DNA of 64,000 nt from an uncultured Clostridia bacterium (GCA_934168365.1 CAKPNJ010000001.1:1-64000); one strand, 5' to 3'. Counted from the stretch's first letter, positions 9,061-17,050 are shown. A program made the numbers and translations. Notes: generated from the letters alone by a model not told the origin.

Positions 9061-10070
9061 TGGGTCACTTTGAATAATTGCCCATATAGTCTTTCTATTT
9101 TTTCTTTTTCAGTTATTGGTTCAATACTATAGCTTGGGCTTTCTAGTTTTTCTGACTGCTTATCTGATACTCTCTGCAATAATACTTGTTTATCTTGCAT
9201 AATTTCAGAGTATGTTTTAAAATTCCCATCTTTCCAGATTAACTTTAGCAGAGGATATTGTTCAACCAATTGTGAAGAAACTATATTTTTTAAATTTTTA
9301 TCCATCATTATTGCTCTATCTACTTTTTGACCATCTTCAAGTACATACTCTCCTGATATTAATCCATATTCCGATAATTCGTCAAATGGATTATCTGTTA
9401 TTTTCTCCTTAAATGCAAAATCAGTATTTTTCAAATCTTCTTGATGTTCAACAAAATATTGAGATATTAAGTGTTTACTTACTCCTATTGCATATAGATT
9501 TGCATCTATTTCCATTAAGGAATTTATATGATTCCTTTTATAATTTCCATTTTGCATAACAAGATAATCTTTTAAAATAAAAATACTATTAGGGTCAAAT
9601 TTAAGCATATCATCTGCTTTGTCAATACTAAATGACTTGAATTGCATGGCATGTCTATTTTCATGTAAACAAAGTTCCATTACATTTGCAAAGTTATTGC
9701 TTTTTTCCCTCAGTATAACATCAAATCTATATGAAATTTTTTTATCCTTTGGATTATAGTAGGCAGGTGTTAAAAAACTTGAAGTTTTAACATTTTTACC
9801 AATTTCGGCAGGTGTATTCATTTGGTTAATCATATTAGCATATCGATGATAAAATAAAATCATAAATATTTGCTCAGCTTGGTATTGCTCGTTATATATA
9901 TTCTTTACTTGCATTCCATTTGGAATTTTTACCTTTACTTGTTTAACATTTTGCTTTTGGCTTTCAGAATAATGTTCAGAAATTTCTTTTGCAATTGCCA
10001 TAAAATGTGCAAAGTTATCATTATTTATTGCTTCGCTTGATAGTCTTTGATATTCTTGCTTTATATCCAT
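9048..10070 (-). CDS. Putative HExxH metalloprotein of unknown family
   Basis: 340 aa cytosolic protein. It has a zinc-protease-like HENRH motif at residues 136-140 within a helical segment (VMELCLHENRHAMQ). About 45 residues later comes SLMEIDANLYAIG, whose acidic residue is placed as the third ligand would be in gluzincin-type or ImmA/IrrE-like folds. This suggests a metallopeptidase or a pseudo-enzyme derived from one; the substrate is unknown. It lies 4 bp after the 153-aa gene and overlaps the next gene. No partner repressor of ImmR type is seen, so an ImmA role is not supported. Confidence 0.6.
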   Translation of the reverse strand: MDIKQEYQRLSSEAINNDNFAHFMAIAKEISEHYSESQKQNVKQVKVKIPNGMQVKNIYNEQYQAEQIFMILFYHRYANMINQMNTPAEIGKNVKTSSFLTPAYYNPKDKKISYRFDVILREKSNNFANVMELCLHENRHAMQFKSFSIDKADDMLKFDPNSIFILKDYLVMQNGNYKRNHINSLMEIDANLYAIGVSKHLISQYFVEHQEDLKNTDFAFKEKITDNPFDELSEYGLISGEYVLEDGQKVDRAIMMDKNLKNIVSSQLVEQYPLLKLIWKDGNFKTYSEIMQDKQVLLQRVSDKQSEKLESPSYSIEPITEKEKIERLYGQLFKVTQCYI

Positions 10071-10074
10071 TTTT

Positions 10075-10536
10075 TTATTCTGCCTTTTTCATTTTTCTAA
10101 ATAGATTTTTTATATATGTAATAAATTTTGTAAAAAAATTATTTTCCTTAACTTCAATTGGCAAATTAGTATTTTCTATTACATTAAGATTTTTATTTTT
10201 TCTATCTTTAAATATATTATCAGGATTATATTTATTTCTTATATCTTCTTGGTACTTATATTCGTTTTGCTTTAGTATAACATTTAATTTCTCTTTTTGA
10301 TTTTCAGTAGCAAAATAATCTCTAAACAATACAATTATAATGCTATTTGCTTCAATGGAAATATTTTGCTTGTCTAAAGGCATATCTGGATCTATCTTAA
10401 ATTTGTATGAAATATCCTTATTAGCCTCAAAAAATTTTATTCTTTCTATAGCAATTTTATTATATTCATTTCTAGGTAAATACCTTAATATTTCTAATAC
10501 TTCTGTATATGCCTTTGCATACTTGTCATTTGTCAT
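10075..10536 (-). CDS. Hypothetical protein in accessory block
   Basis: 153 aa, no named family. The N-terminal two thirds are a helical, charged domain (KAYTEVLEILRYLP at residues 8-21, then IIIVLFRDYFATENQKEKL). The C-terminus has a short lysine-rich helix (FFTKFITYIKNLFRKMKK) that could be amphipathic. A similar short basic amphipathic stretch (KIKKFLKNLFNKNK) occurs in the 131-aa protein of this block, hinting at a common design. It is 4 bp ahead of the HExxH gene. Confidence 0.6.
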   Translation of the reverse strand: MTNDKYAKAYTEVLEILRYLPRNEYNKIAIERIKFFEANKDISYKFKIDPDMPLDKQNISIEANSIIIVLFRDYFATENQKEKLNVILKQNEYKYQEDIRNKYNPDNIFKDRKNKNLNVIENTNLPIEVKENNFFTKFITYIKNLFRKMKKAE

Positions 10537-10576
10537 TTTTTATTTTAAACCTCGCAAATTTAATTTTCTTATGTTC

Positions 10577-11204
10577 TTATACTATTTGAACCAATGAAAT
10601 CAATGTTTTGTTATCAAACGATAATTTTAGTACTCCTGGAGAGTTTACACTAATGGGTGTTCCTTCAAATTCAAGCTGATTATTGTTGTTCAAGGTACAC
10701 CATTTCATTAACAAAAATTTGATAGATGCACCATGACTTACAATAGCTATATTCTTTCCTGAGTTTTCAGAAAAAACACGTTCAAATGCTTTTAACATTC
10801 TACTTGTTACTTCAATTCTATTTTCTCCACCGGTGTTTTTTAATTGTTCATCTAATAGCTGTTCTGTGGTAAAAGGGTTAAGCTTATTTTTTCCTAATTC
10901 TTCTAATTTTTTTAAATCACCGTAGTTTTCTTTCGTTAAAGTTTTCATCTATATTAATTTCAATATGATTTTGTTTTGCTATATATTTAGCAGTTGCAAT
11001 AGCTCTAACATAATTGCTGGACCATAATACATCTATGTTACTTAATTCTTTTAATTCACTAATTTCTTTAGCCTTCCTTTCACCATCTACAGATAATATG
11101 TTTTTTTCATTGCTTATCTGGCTCTCTTCACCTTTAACTAATTTATTATTTATTTTTAATTCTTCAGAATGTCTTATTAAATATACTTGTGTTAAATTTC
11201 TCAT
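10577..11204 (-). pseudogene. Histidine phosphatase (PGM-like), frameshifted
   Basis: Two overlapping minus-strand frames (11204-10917 and 10948-10577) together encode one protein of about 208 aa of the histidine phosphatase/phosphoglycerate mutase superfamily. The first half has the catalytic YLIRHSE (the usual RHGE has become RHSE) and SNYVRAIATAKYIA. The second half has the second catalytic histidine in IAIVSHGAS. Removing one C at about 10922 joins them as NERKLGDLKK. The break is either a recent mutation or a sequence error. A good GGAGG site precedes the ATG. Substrate unknown; such enzymes dephosphorylate sugars or small metabolites. Confidence 0.8.
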
Positions 11205-11228
11205 AAATAATAACCTCCAAAACCATTA

Positions 11229-11270
11229 TATCAAAAAAAATTACCCTATACAATGTATAGGATAATTTTT
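11229..11270 (-). terminator. Terminator on minus strand
   Basis: A near-perfect 17-bp inverted repeat (11236-11252 with 11254-11270, one G-U pair in the RNA) is followed on the minus strand by eight T. It separates the upstream transcript (TGase-like and 131-aa genes) from the phosphatase gene. Confidence 0.8.
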
Positions 11271-11322
11271 ACTTTATTTTTTAAGCCCAAAATGCCTAAA
11301 AACAAAACCAAACATTAATGTA

Positions 11323-11565
11323 TCACTCATTTTTTAATGATTCAAATATTGCTTTGTTATTATTATAGAAATATGTTGCATAACTAGCATCTGAAAGTTC
11401 ATAAAATTCTATTTGATAACTATAATCTTTGCTTGATGCCACATATACTTGTTTTACATAGTCATACTCTGAAAATTGACTATTAGCATCTGTTATGATA
11501 TATCCTTTCTGTTCCATTGAGTTTTTAAAACTTGAAGACGTAATAGAGTTTTTTTTCTTTTTAAA
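11323..11565 (-). pseudogene. Truncated lipoprotein-family fragment
   Basis: A minus-strand reading of about 80 codons directly after the stop of the 131-aa gene and in the same frame. It has no ribosome binding site, signal peptide or promoter. An in-frame ATG at 11517 would give only 64 aa. From memory, the sequence (GYIITDANSQFSEYDYVKQ, then YSYQIEFYELSD and YATYFYNNNKAIFE) resembles the mature domain of small Firmicutes lipoproteins, which normally continue well beyond this point. Both ends are therefore missing and I call it a remnant. Confidence 0.5.
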
Positions 11566-11961
11566 CTAAGTATCTGTTTGAAATTTTCTTCTATATTCTA
11601 AAAGTTTTTGTTTTCTGACTTCATTTGATTTTCTTAAGTTTGCAATTTGTTTATCATATAAAGCACATAACGAATTAACTTGTTCTTCTGTAAGTTCTTC
11701 TTCTTTTATTTCTCCACTACGATATTGTTTTTGAAGTTTTAACAATTTAGTTTCTTCATTTTCAATATTTTTAATAGAGGCCATAAAAGAATTTTTTTTG
11801 TTTTCATTTTCTACTAGATTGTTTGTTTCTTCAATAACAGCATAGTTATAAATAGTGTCTTTATTTTTATTAAATAAATTTTTGAGAAATTTTTTTATTT
11901 TATAAAATATGCTATTTTCATTAATTCGTATTAATGATTTTTCTTGTGCGTTATCTTTCAT
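11566..11961 (-). CDS. Hypothetical coiled-coil protein
   Basis: 131 aa, unrecognised. It is mostly helical and highly charged. A basic amphipathic stretch (residues 20-35) is followed by a probable coiled coil from about residue 65 to the end (ETKLLKLQKQYRSGEI, then LRKSNEVRKQKLLEYRRK). The AGGAG site lies inside the probable frameshifted tail of the preceding gene (stop near 11967), so the two are likely co-transcribed. Role unknown. Confidence 0.6.
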   Translation of the reverse strand: MKDNAQEKSLIRINENSIFYKIKKFLKNLFNKNKDTIYNYAVIEETNNLVENENKKNSFMASIKNIENEETKLLKLQKQYRSGEIKEEELTEEQVNSLCALYDKQIANLRKSNEVRKQKLLEYRRKFQTDT

Positions 11962-12036
11962 AATATTTATTCTCCTATACTTTGACCATCTTTTTGCTGG
12001 TCTATCAAAGCTTCAGCTTCAGAAATAGTTTTTGAT

Positions 12037-12834
12037 TCAGATTCTAGTGACGATAATTCGGTTTCTCTTCCGTGCTAATCTTGAATCATATTTATCTTTT
12101 GCCCTATAATCAAGAGTATAATGCATTTTCTTTCCCGTCAGTGCTGAAACATGTTCAAGTTCAACTGCATAGCCTATGCGTCTGCTTTCAACCAATGAAG
12201 TAAAAACATGTTCAGGTAATTCTGCAACTATTGGTTGTAAATTATCTTTAGTACCTTTAGGAATAGTAGAATCAAATATATAGTACTTTCCATTATAAGA
12301 TACTAGATTAAATGCATGTGCTTCTAATGTTGGTTTGTCTTCATCTCTTTGTATTTTTATACCAGTTTCTTTAAAATAAGATTCCAATCCAGGTAATTTT
12401 TGAGAAATATATTTTAATAAATTTTGTGACAACATTGCTCTTTCAACACACGCTGCTGCATTTTTTCCTTGTAAATCAGATACTTTTCCTCTTTCTTTTG
12501 AAAACATTTCCACTTCATCTTCATCTGGAAAATTTTCTAATCTACTACTCACATTACTATAATCGCCAAAATATTCTTGAATTGTTTCGGCAACATATTT
12601 CATCAAATCTTCAAATTTATTATTTTCTAAATTAGATAATTTTTTTTCTAATATATCATATGCACCTTGTACATCTCCTAATTGAATAAATCTAAAATCC
12701 ATTATACCCGTTTCGAGCACTGCAAGTTCGTTTTTAAAAACACCTCCAAATGATGAGTTTGGGTTATTAACCCAATTCATAGCATATCCAGCAGCACCAA
12801 AAGAATTTGTATTATCTATCTTTAATTTCCCCAT
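12037..12834 (-). CDS. Transglutaminase-like cysteine-protease-fold protein
   Basis: 265 aa, cytosolic. A Cys-His-Asp triad typical of the transglutaminase/peptidase fold can be read: C129 in AAACVERAM, H173 in EAHAFNLV and D188 in YYIFDSTIP. Members of this fold cleave or cross-link peptides. The substrate is unknown, and distant effector- or toxin-like roles are possible. The start has a GGAGGAAG site and a clear promoter. The C-terminus looks frameshifted: the +1 frame continues with an acidic tail ending at 11967, just before the next gene, so the intact product would be about 290 aa. Confidence 0.65.
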   Translation of the reverse strand: MGKLKIDNTNSFGAAGYAMNWVNNPNSSFGGVFKNELAVLETGIMDFRFIQLGDVQGAYDILEKKLSNLENNKFEDLMKYVAETIQEYFGDYSNVSSRLENFPDEDEVEMFSKERGKVSDLQGKNAAACVERAMLSQNLLKYISQKLPGLESYFKETGIKIQRDEDKPTLEAHAFNLVSYNGKYYIFDSTIPKGTKDNLQPIVAELPEHVFTSLVESRRIGYAVELEHVSALTGKKMHYTLDYRAKDKYDSRLARKRNRIIVTRI

Positions 12835-12882
12835 ATTCTTCCTCCGTGTTTATTATATTTCTAATATCTTTAATATATATTA

Positions 12883-12911
12883 AGTATAGCATAATTATTT
12901 ATTTTTGTAAA
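12883..12911 (-). promoter_or_regulatory. Promoter of the accessory block
   Basis: On the minus strand, TTTACA (12911-12906), a 17-bp spacer and TATACT (12888-12883) lie about 50 bp upstream of the TGase-like gene. Confidence 0.75.
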
Positions 12912-12995
12912 ATTAAAAAAGGGGATTAAAATATGAATAGAAAAAAATAAAATATATGCTTAAATGTCGGTTGTCTACTTATTGCCTACTTTTTC

Positions 12996-13042
12996 AAAAA
13001 AAGAACCATACAAAACATTGATTTTTCAATACTTGTATGGTT
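12996..13042 (-). terminator. Terminator of tRNA-Leu
   Basis: A 10-bp stem (13042-13033 with 13013-13004, AACCATACAA/TTGTATGGTT) is followed by a T run on the minus strand, immediately downstream of the tRNA. Confidence 0.85.
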
Positions 13043-13051
13043 TTTCGTTTA

Positions 13052-13139
13052 TGGTGCAGATGGCCGGAATCGAACCGGCACGGTTTATTCAACCGCAGGA
13101 TTTTAAGTCCTGTGCGTCTGCCAGTTCCGCCACATCTGC
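13052..13139 (-). tRNA. tRNA-Leu (anticodon UAA)
   Basis: An 88-nt class II tRNA with encoded CCA. The acceptor strands are GCAGATG (from 13139) and CATCTGC before ACCA (13052). The anticodon arm has loop CTTAAAA (anticodon TAA). A long variable arm and the T-arm GGTTCGATTCC are present. It decodes UUA, the dominant Leu codon of this AT-rich genome. Its 3' end faces the accessory block at 8542-12834. Confidence 0.97.
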
Positions 13140-13240
13140 ATTTATTTGAACTGACAGTTAGTATTGTACTACAAATATTCTACGTTTGTCAATATTTTTT
13201 TCTAAAAAAATTAAAAATGTTTACAATGATAAGGTACAGT

Positions 13241-13269
13241 TTGACTTTTAACAATAAATTTGTTATAAT
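13241..13269 (+). promoter_or_regulatory. Strong sigma-A promoter
   Basis: TTGACT (13241-13246), a 17-bp spacer and TATAAT (13264-13269) lie just ahead of the 82-aa gene. Confidence 0.85.
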
Positions 13270-13300
13270 GAACTCACACTTTTTTAAGGAGGAAAAGGGA

Positions 13301-13549
13301 ATGCAGGTAATAAACAAGACATCACATCCTCTAAAGATCTTAGGGGAAACTCTTAGACCCAATATGGCGAGAAGCTATGAAATGAAATCCTTTGATTCTC
13401 TTCACATCAGTTGCAAAATTGGAAGATGTGTCGTTATTACAGAGAACGGCAAAAGAAGGTTCCGGAGCCATGGAAAATTAGAGGTAAGAGAGGGAAACAA
13501 GAAAGATGAGAATGGACGGAAGGTTATTCTTGTCTTTAACAGAAACTAA
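13301..13549 (+). CDS. Small basic orphan protein
   Basis: 82 aa, not recognised. It is predicted to be mainly beta-strands with many Lys/Arg and no signal or membrane segment (ILGETLRPNMARSYEMKSF, then RCVVITENGKRRFRSHGKL). The ATG at 13301 is chosen because AAGGAGG ends 8 nt before it; an upstream extension of the frame would run through the tRNA. It has its own strong promoter and terminator. Codon use is visibly richer in G+C (AAG, CGG, GGC, CCC) than in the neighbours, suggesting a different origin. Function unknown. Confidence 0.65.
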   Translation: MQVINKTSHPLKILGETLRPNMARSYEMKSFDSLHISCKIGRCVVITENGKRRFRSHGKLEVREGNKKDENGRKVILVFNRN

Positions 13550-13592
13550 ATAGCCTAAGATAAATAAAAACAAAGGCATAAAGCCACAAAAG

Positions 13593-13619
13593 TCCAGTTC
13601 ATTGTTGAACTGGATTTTT
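13593..13619 (+). terminator. Intrinsic terminator
   Basis: Nine-bp stem TCCAGTTCA/TGAACTGGA with a 4-nt loop, followed by five T. Confidence 0.9.
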
Positions 13620-13698
13620 GGTTATATATAGGAACAATAAATTGACAACAAACCTAAAATACCATAAACCCATGAAAATACAAAGTTACTAAATATAC

Positions 13699-13767
13699 AA
13701 ATTCGACAGAATGTGTCGAATTTTGGCATACGATTTTTCTTGCTATTTTGAAATAAAGGTATATAAT
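13699..13767 (+). promoter_or_regulatory. Paired Spo0A-type boxes and promoter of DUF6514 gene
   Basis: A perfect 10-bp inverted repeat (13699-13708 and 13714-13723, 5-nt centre) contains two opposed TGTCGAA heptamers, which match the known Spo0A box (TGNCGAA). TTGCTA (13740-13745), a 16-bp spacer and TATAAT (13762-13767) follow. The segment from TGTCGAA to CTTGC is nearly repeated at 54677. Confidence 0.65.
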
Positions 13768-13802
13768 AGAAAGTACACCAATGAAAAGGAGGGGAATAAA
13801 CA

Positions 13803-14111
13803 TTGGGAAAGGCTATTAAAATATATGGAAATGCCGAAATTAATAATAAACTAGGAGGACTAGAATACAACCCGATTCAGTTAGAATATTACAAAACTTA
13901 TAATAGTGAAAAACAAGATAATAGAAAACCATATGGTATAGGTGTAATAAAGAGATGTTCTAATGAAGTAGAAGTAGACATTGAAAAAAGAGAATTCAAT
14001 CATATTTTTAGTCATGAAAATGATGCAGATAATATGCTTGAATTATTACTAAAGAATAAAGTAACACCAGTTTCTCTAAGAGATATCTTAGAAGACTTTG
14101 TATTAGTATAA
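13803..14111 (+). CDS. DUF6514-like protein
   Basis: 102 aa. It matches my recollection of DUF6514, small clostridial proteins with a central YGIGVIK strand, a middle part equivalent to HENDADNMLELLLKNKVTP and a C-terminal LRDILEDFVL. No biochemical role is known to me. The start is TTG at 13803 with AGGAGGGG upstream; no in-frame ATG fits. The Spo0A-type boxes ahead of it suggest stationary-phase or sporulation control. It is a single gene with its own terminator. Confidence 0.75.
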   Translation: MGKAIKIYGNAEINNKLGGLEYNPIQLEYYKTYNSEKQDNRKPYGIGVIKRCSNEVEVDIEKREFNHIFSHENDADNMLELLLKNKVTPVSLRDILEDFVLV

Positions 14112-14120
14112 GATGAAAGA

Positions 14121-14165
14121 CACCTAAAATATTAGGAACCTAGTATTTTAAGGTGCCTTTTTTTG
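14121..14165 (+). terminator. Intrinsic terminator
   Basis: A stem of about 16 bp (14121-14136 with 14139-14155, one bulge) is followed by a run of T. Confidence 0.85.
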
Positions 14166-14231
14166 TTTCTAAACTAAATTGACTTGAACAATATTTAATG
14201 GTAAAATATAACAAAAAAGAGAGGTTTAAAT

Positions 14232-14447
14232 ATGGCAGATTATGAAAAATATTATAAAGAAAGTATAGAAGTATTGACAAAATATATTACAGAGACTAGA
14301 ATTATACCAACAGAGAAGGATTGGAATAAAATTGCAGTAAAAAATAATTATTTGACAGGTCCATCAATTGGTTATATTGCTGGAATTAAATTTCCTGAAC
14401 TTTGTAAAAAAATATATAAAGAAACCAAACAAAAAAAGGAGAAGTAA
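14232..14447 (+). CDS. Small protein, possible HNH-repeat-like DNA-binding module
   Basis: 71 aa. The pattern of a helix (IEVLTKYITETRIIPTEKD), a turn, then SIGYIAGIKFPELCKKI resembles the short helical repeats associated with homing endonucleases, but I cannot place it firmly. It has a GAGAGG ribosome binding site and ends 4 bp before the pyrophosphatase ATG, so they are co-transcribed. No membrane segment. Confidence 0.55.
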   Translation: MADYEKYYKESIEVLTKYITETRIIPTEKDWNKIAVKNNYLTGPSIGYIAGIKFPELCKKIYKETKQKKEK

Positions 14448-14451
14448 AAGT

Positions 14452-14982
14452 ATGAATATTTGGCATGATATAAAAAAAGAAAGAATAACAAAAGATGATT
14501 TTGTTTCAGTTATTGAAATTAGCAAAAATGGAAGAAACAAATATGAATTAGACAAGGAAACAGGAAGACTTAGATTAGACAGAGTATTGTATACATCAAC
14601 ACACTATCCAGCAAATTATGGATTTATTCCAAGAACATATGCTGAGGACCACGACCCATTAGATGTATTAGTTTTATGTCAAGAAGAAATAGTACCATTA
14701 ACATTAGTAGAATGTTATCCTGTTGGAGTTTTGATAATGACAGATAATAATGAACAAGATGAAAAAATCATTGCAATATGTAAGCAAGATCCATTTTTAA
14801 ATTGTTATCAAGATATTTCAGAGTTACCAGCACAAAAATCGTTAGAAATAAAACATTTCTTTGAAGTGTATAAACAATTAGAAGGAAAGCAAACAGCAGT
14901 AGACAAAATATTAGGAAGAAAAGAAGCGGAAGAGATAATACAAAAGTGTATGGATAACTATGAAAAGAAATTTGTAAAATAA
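14452..14982 (+). CDS. ppa: Inorganic pyrophosphatase, family I
   Basis: Cytosolic soluble pyrophosphatase hydrolysing PPi to two phosphates. The metal-binding signature DHDPLDVLVL is at residues 66-75 (Asp66, 68 and 71), preceded by YPANYGFIPRT. ATG 14452 is chosen because AAAGGAG lies about 9 nt upstream and the product (176 aa) then has the normal family length; the longer reading overlaps the preceding gene. It is followed at 12 bp by the TPR gene. Confidence 0.95.
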   Translation: MNIWHDIKKERITKDDFVSVIEISKNGRNKYELDKETGRLRLDRVLYTSTHYPANYGFIPRTYAEDHDPLDVLVLCQEEIVPLTLVECYPVGVLIMTDNNEQDEKIIAICKQDPFLNCYQDISELPAQKSLEIKHFFEVYKQLEGKQTAVDKILGRKEAEEIIQKCMDNYEKKFVK

Positions 14983-14994
14983 AGGAACAAAAAG

Positions 14995-16197
14995 ATGCTT
15001 GAAAAAATAATTTTTAATGTAATAGCATTTGCACTGTTTACAATTACAGTATTGAAATTGATTAAAAAAAATGATACCAGCTATATATATGTATTAGCTC
15101 TAGAGTTTGTGGGGCTTGTGATAAATTTTATTGGACTATTTTTTTCTATACAATTAAACTTGTTTATAAAAATAATTGTTTATGTATTTTCAATAATTAT
15201 ACCAGCTATAATATTATGGATAGAAAAAAAGAAAAAATTGGATTTCCCAGAGTTGTTTAATGTAACAATAGCAAAAATCCTAGAAAGATTTGGAAAACAT
15301 GAACAGGCTAAAACAATGATATCTGACTTTTTAAACAAAAATCCTAACAGCTATATTGCGCACAAGTTATTAGCAGAATTTTATGAAAAAGATGGTAATT
15401 ATGAAGCAGCAATTAGTGCATATATGAGAGTTACAGATTTAAAACGAAATGACTTTAACTCAGCATATAAATTGTGTGAAGTATTAAATAAAAATAAACA
15501 AAATGAAGAAGCTATAAATATACTTGAAGAAATTTTAAAACAAAAACCAGAATATGAAAAAGCTAGTAATTTGTTAGGAGAAGTATTTGTAGAAGAGGAA
15601 AGATATAAAGAAGCTATATCAATATATATGACAGCACTTAGATATCATCCTGCAAGTTATGATTTGTATTATAGTTTGGGTATGGCATATACTATGATAA
15701 ATGATTTTCAAAGAGCAAAAGAATTCTATGAAAAGGCAGCAGATATAAATAGTATGGCATATAATGCTAAATTAAATTTGGGCCAAATTGCACTAATCTA
15801 TGGAGATTTAGAAGAGGCAGAAAACTATTTTATGCAATCAAGCAAACAAGAAGATTTAGAAGCGGGTTCATATTATTATCTTTCCCAAATTGCTTTACTT
15901 AAAGGAGACGAAGACAAAGCTAAAAATTATATGAATGTTGCTGTTGAACTAGATCCAAAGGTATATAAACAAGCACAAAGAGACCCAGTATTTACACCTA
16001 TAAAAGAAGAGATAAATCCACCAGAAGAAAATGAACAAGATACGAAACCAAATAATTTATCAAAAGAAGAGAGAAAGGTAAATAGACACTTAATGAAAAC
16101 TTGTATATTAGTTAAAAATTTAAGTAAAGAAGATATACAAACTATCAAAGATAATAAACAAAATCAAATTGATAAAGAGGAAAAACAAAAAGAATAA
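14995..16197 (+). CDS. Membrane-anchored TPR-repeat protein
   Basis: 400 aa. Three hydrophobic segments lie in the first 80 residues (IIFNVIAFALFTITVL, YVLALEFVGLVINFIG, IIVYVFSIIIPAIILW). About six to seven tetratricopeptide repeats follow, with the typical A/G/Y/P spacing (for example AISAYMRVTDLKRNDFNSAY). The tail is charged. TPR domains are protein-interaction scaffolds; the partner is unknown. It lies between ppa and uppP on the same strand, so envelope assembly is a reasonable guess only. Confidence 0.85.
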   Translation: MLEKIIFNVIAFALFTITVLKLIKKNDTSYIYVLALEFVGLVINFIGLFFSIQLNLFIKIIVYVFSIIIPAIILWIEKKKKLDFPELFNVTIAKILERFGKHEQAKTMISDFLNKNPNSYIAHKLLAEFYEKDGNYEAAISAYMRVTDLKRNDFNSAYKLCEVLNKNKQNEEAINILEEILKQKPEYEKASNLLGEVFVEEERYKEAISIYMTALRYHPASYDLYYSLGMAYTMINDFQRAKEFYEKAADINSMAYNAKLNLGQIALIYGDLEEAENYFMQSSKQEDLEAGSYYYLSQIALLKGDEDKAKNYMNVAVELDPKVYKQAQRDPVFTPIKEEINPPEENEQDTKPNNLSKEERKVNRHLMKTCILVKNLSKEDIQTIKDNKQNQIDKEEKQKE

Positions 16198-16239
16198 TAA
16201 CACAAAAAAATAATATAATATACTAAGGAGAATAAAGTA

Positions 16240-17046
16240 ATGGAAATATATCAATCAGTAATTTTAGGGATAGTTCAAGGTTTAACAGAGCTTTTACCAA
16301 TATCAAGTTCTGCACATTTAAATATTATTCCTTGGATGTTTGGATGGATCAATAATCCAAATTTTGCAGAGGCATTTGAGGGATTTGATGTTGCACTTCA
16401 CTTTGGAACACTATTAGCAATAGCAATTTATTTTTTCAAAGACTGGATTAGTTTAATAATAGGCGGATTTAATCAAGTTGTTAAAAAGAAAAAGACTGTA
16501 GAAGGTAGAATGTTTTGGTACATAGTTTTAGCTACTATACCAGGAGGAATAATTGGATTTGTATTAGATAAATTTTTGCAAGATGTATTAACAAAACCAC
16601 TTATAATTGCAATAGCACTTATTGTAATGGGAATGGTATTATATTTTGTAGATAAAAAATCAAAATCAACGACGAAATATGAAGATATGACACTAAAACA
16701 AACATTTTTAATTGGTTTATCTCAAGCTTTAGCATTTATTCCAGGTGTTTCACGTTCTGGTATAACAATGACAACTGCAAGAGCAATGGGAGTAACAAGA
16801 GAGTCTGCTGCAAAATATTCTTTTATGTTATCAGCACCAATTGTTTTAGCTGCAACAGTATTTAAATTAAAAGACTTTGTATTTAGTATACCATTTTTTA
16901 TAGGAATTATTACAAGCTTTATAGTAGGATTTTTTGTTATAAAATTTTTGCTAGATTATTTAAAAAAAGGAAGTTTCAAAATTTTTGCAATTTATCGTAT
17001 TATATTTGGAATAATAATAATTGCACTTATATTGATAAGAGGATAA
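16240..17046 (+). CDS. uppP: Undecaprenyl-diphosphatase UppP/BacA
   Basis: Integral membrane phosphatase that recycles undecaprenyl pyrophosphate to the monophosphate carrier used in peptidoglycan synthesis; known to confer bacitracin tolerance. The two BacA motifs are present: LTELLPISSSAHL near the N-terminus and PGVSRSGITMTTARAMG in the middle. 268 aa, a normal length, with about eight helices. AAGGAG site upstream; terminator downstream. Confidence 0.97.
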   Translation: MEIYQSVILGIVQGLTELLPISSSAHLNIIPWMFGWINNPNFAEAFEGFDVALHFGTLLAIAIYFFKDWISLIIGGFNQVVKKKKTVEGRMFWYIVLATIPGGIIGFVLDKFLQDVLTKPLIIAIALIVMGMVLYFVDKKSKSTTKYEDMTLKQTFLIGLSQALAFIPGVSRSGITMTTARAMGVTRESAAKYSFMLSAPIVLAATVFKLKDFVFSIPFFIGIITSFIVGFFVIKFLLDYLKKGSFKIFAIYRIIFGIIIIALILIRG

Positions 17047-17050
17047 ACTT

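Noticed and set aside
13052..13139. Attachment site duplication of the tRNA-Leu 3' end
   Set aside because: No second copy of the tRNA 3' sequence (TGGTGCAGATGG) was seen between 1 and 13051, so island boundaries are not demonstrated.
12964..13149. Open frame across tRNA-Leu (and the upstream part of the frame leading into the 82-aa gene)
   Set aside because: It is translated tRNA sequence on the opposite strand, with no ribosome binding site; the real gene starts at 13301.
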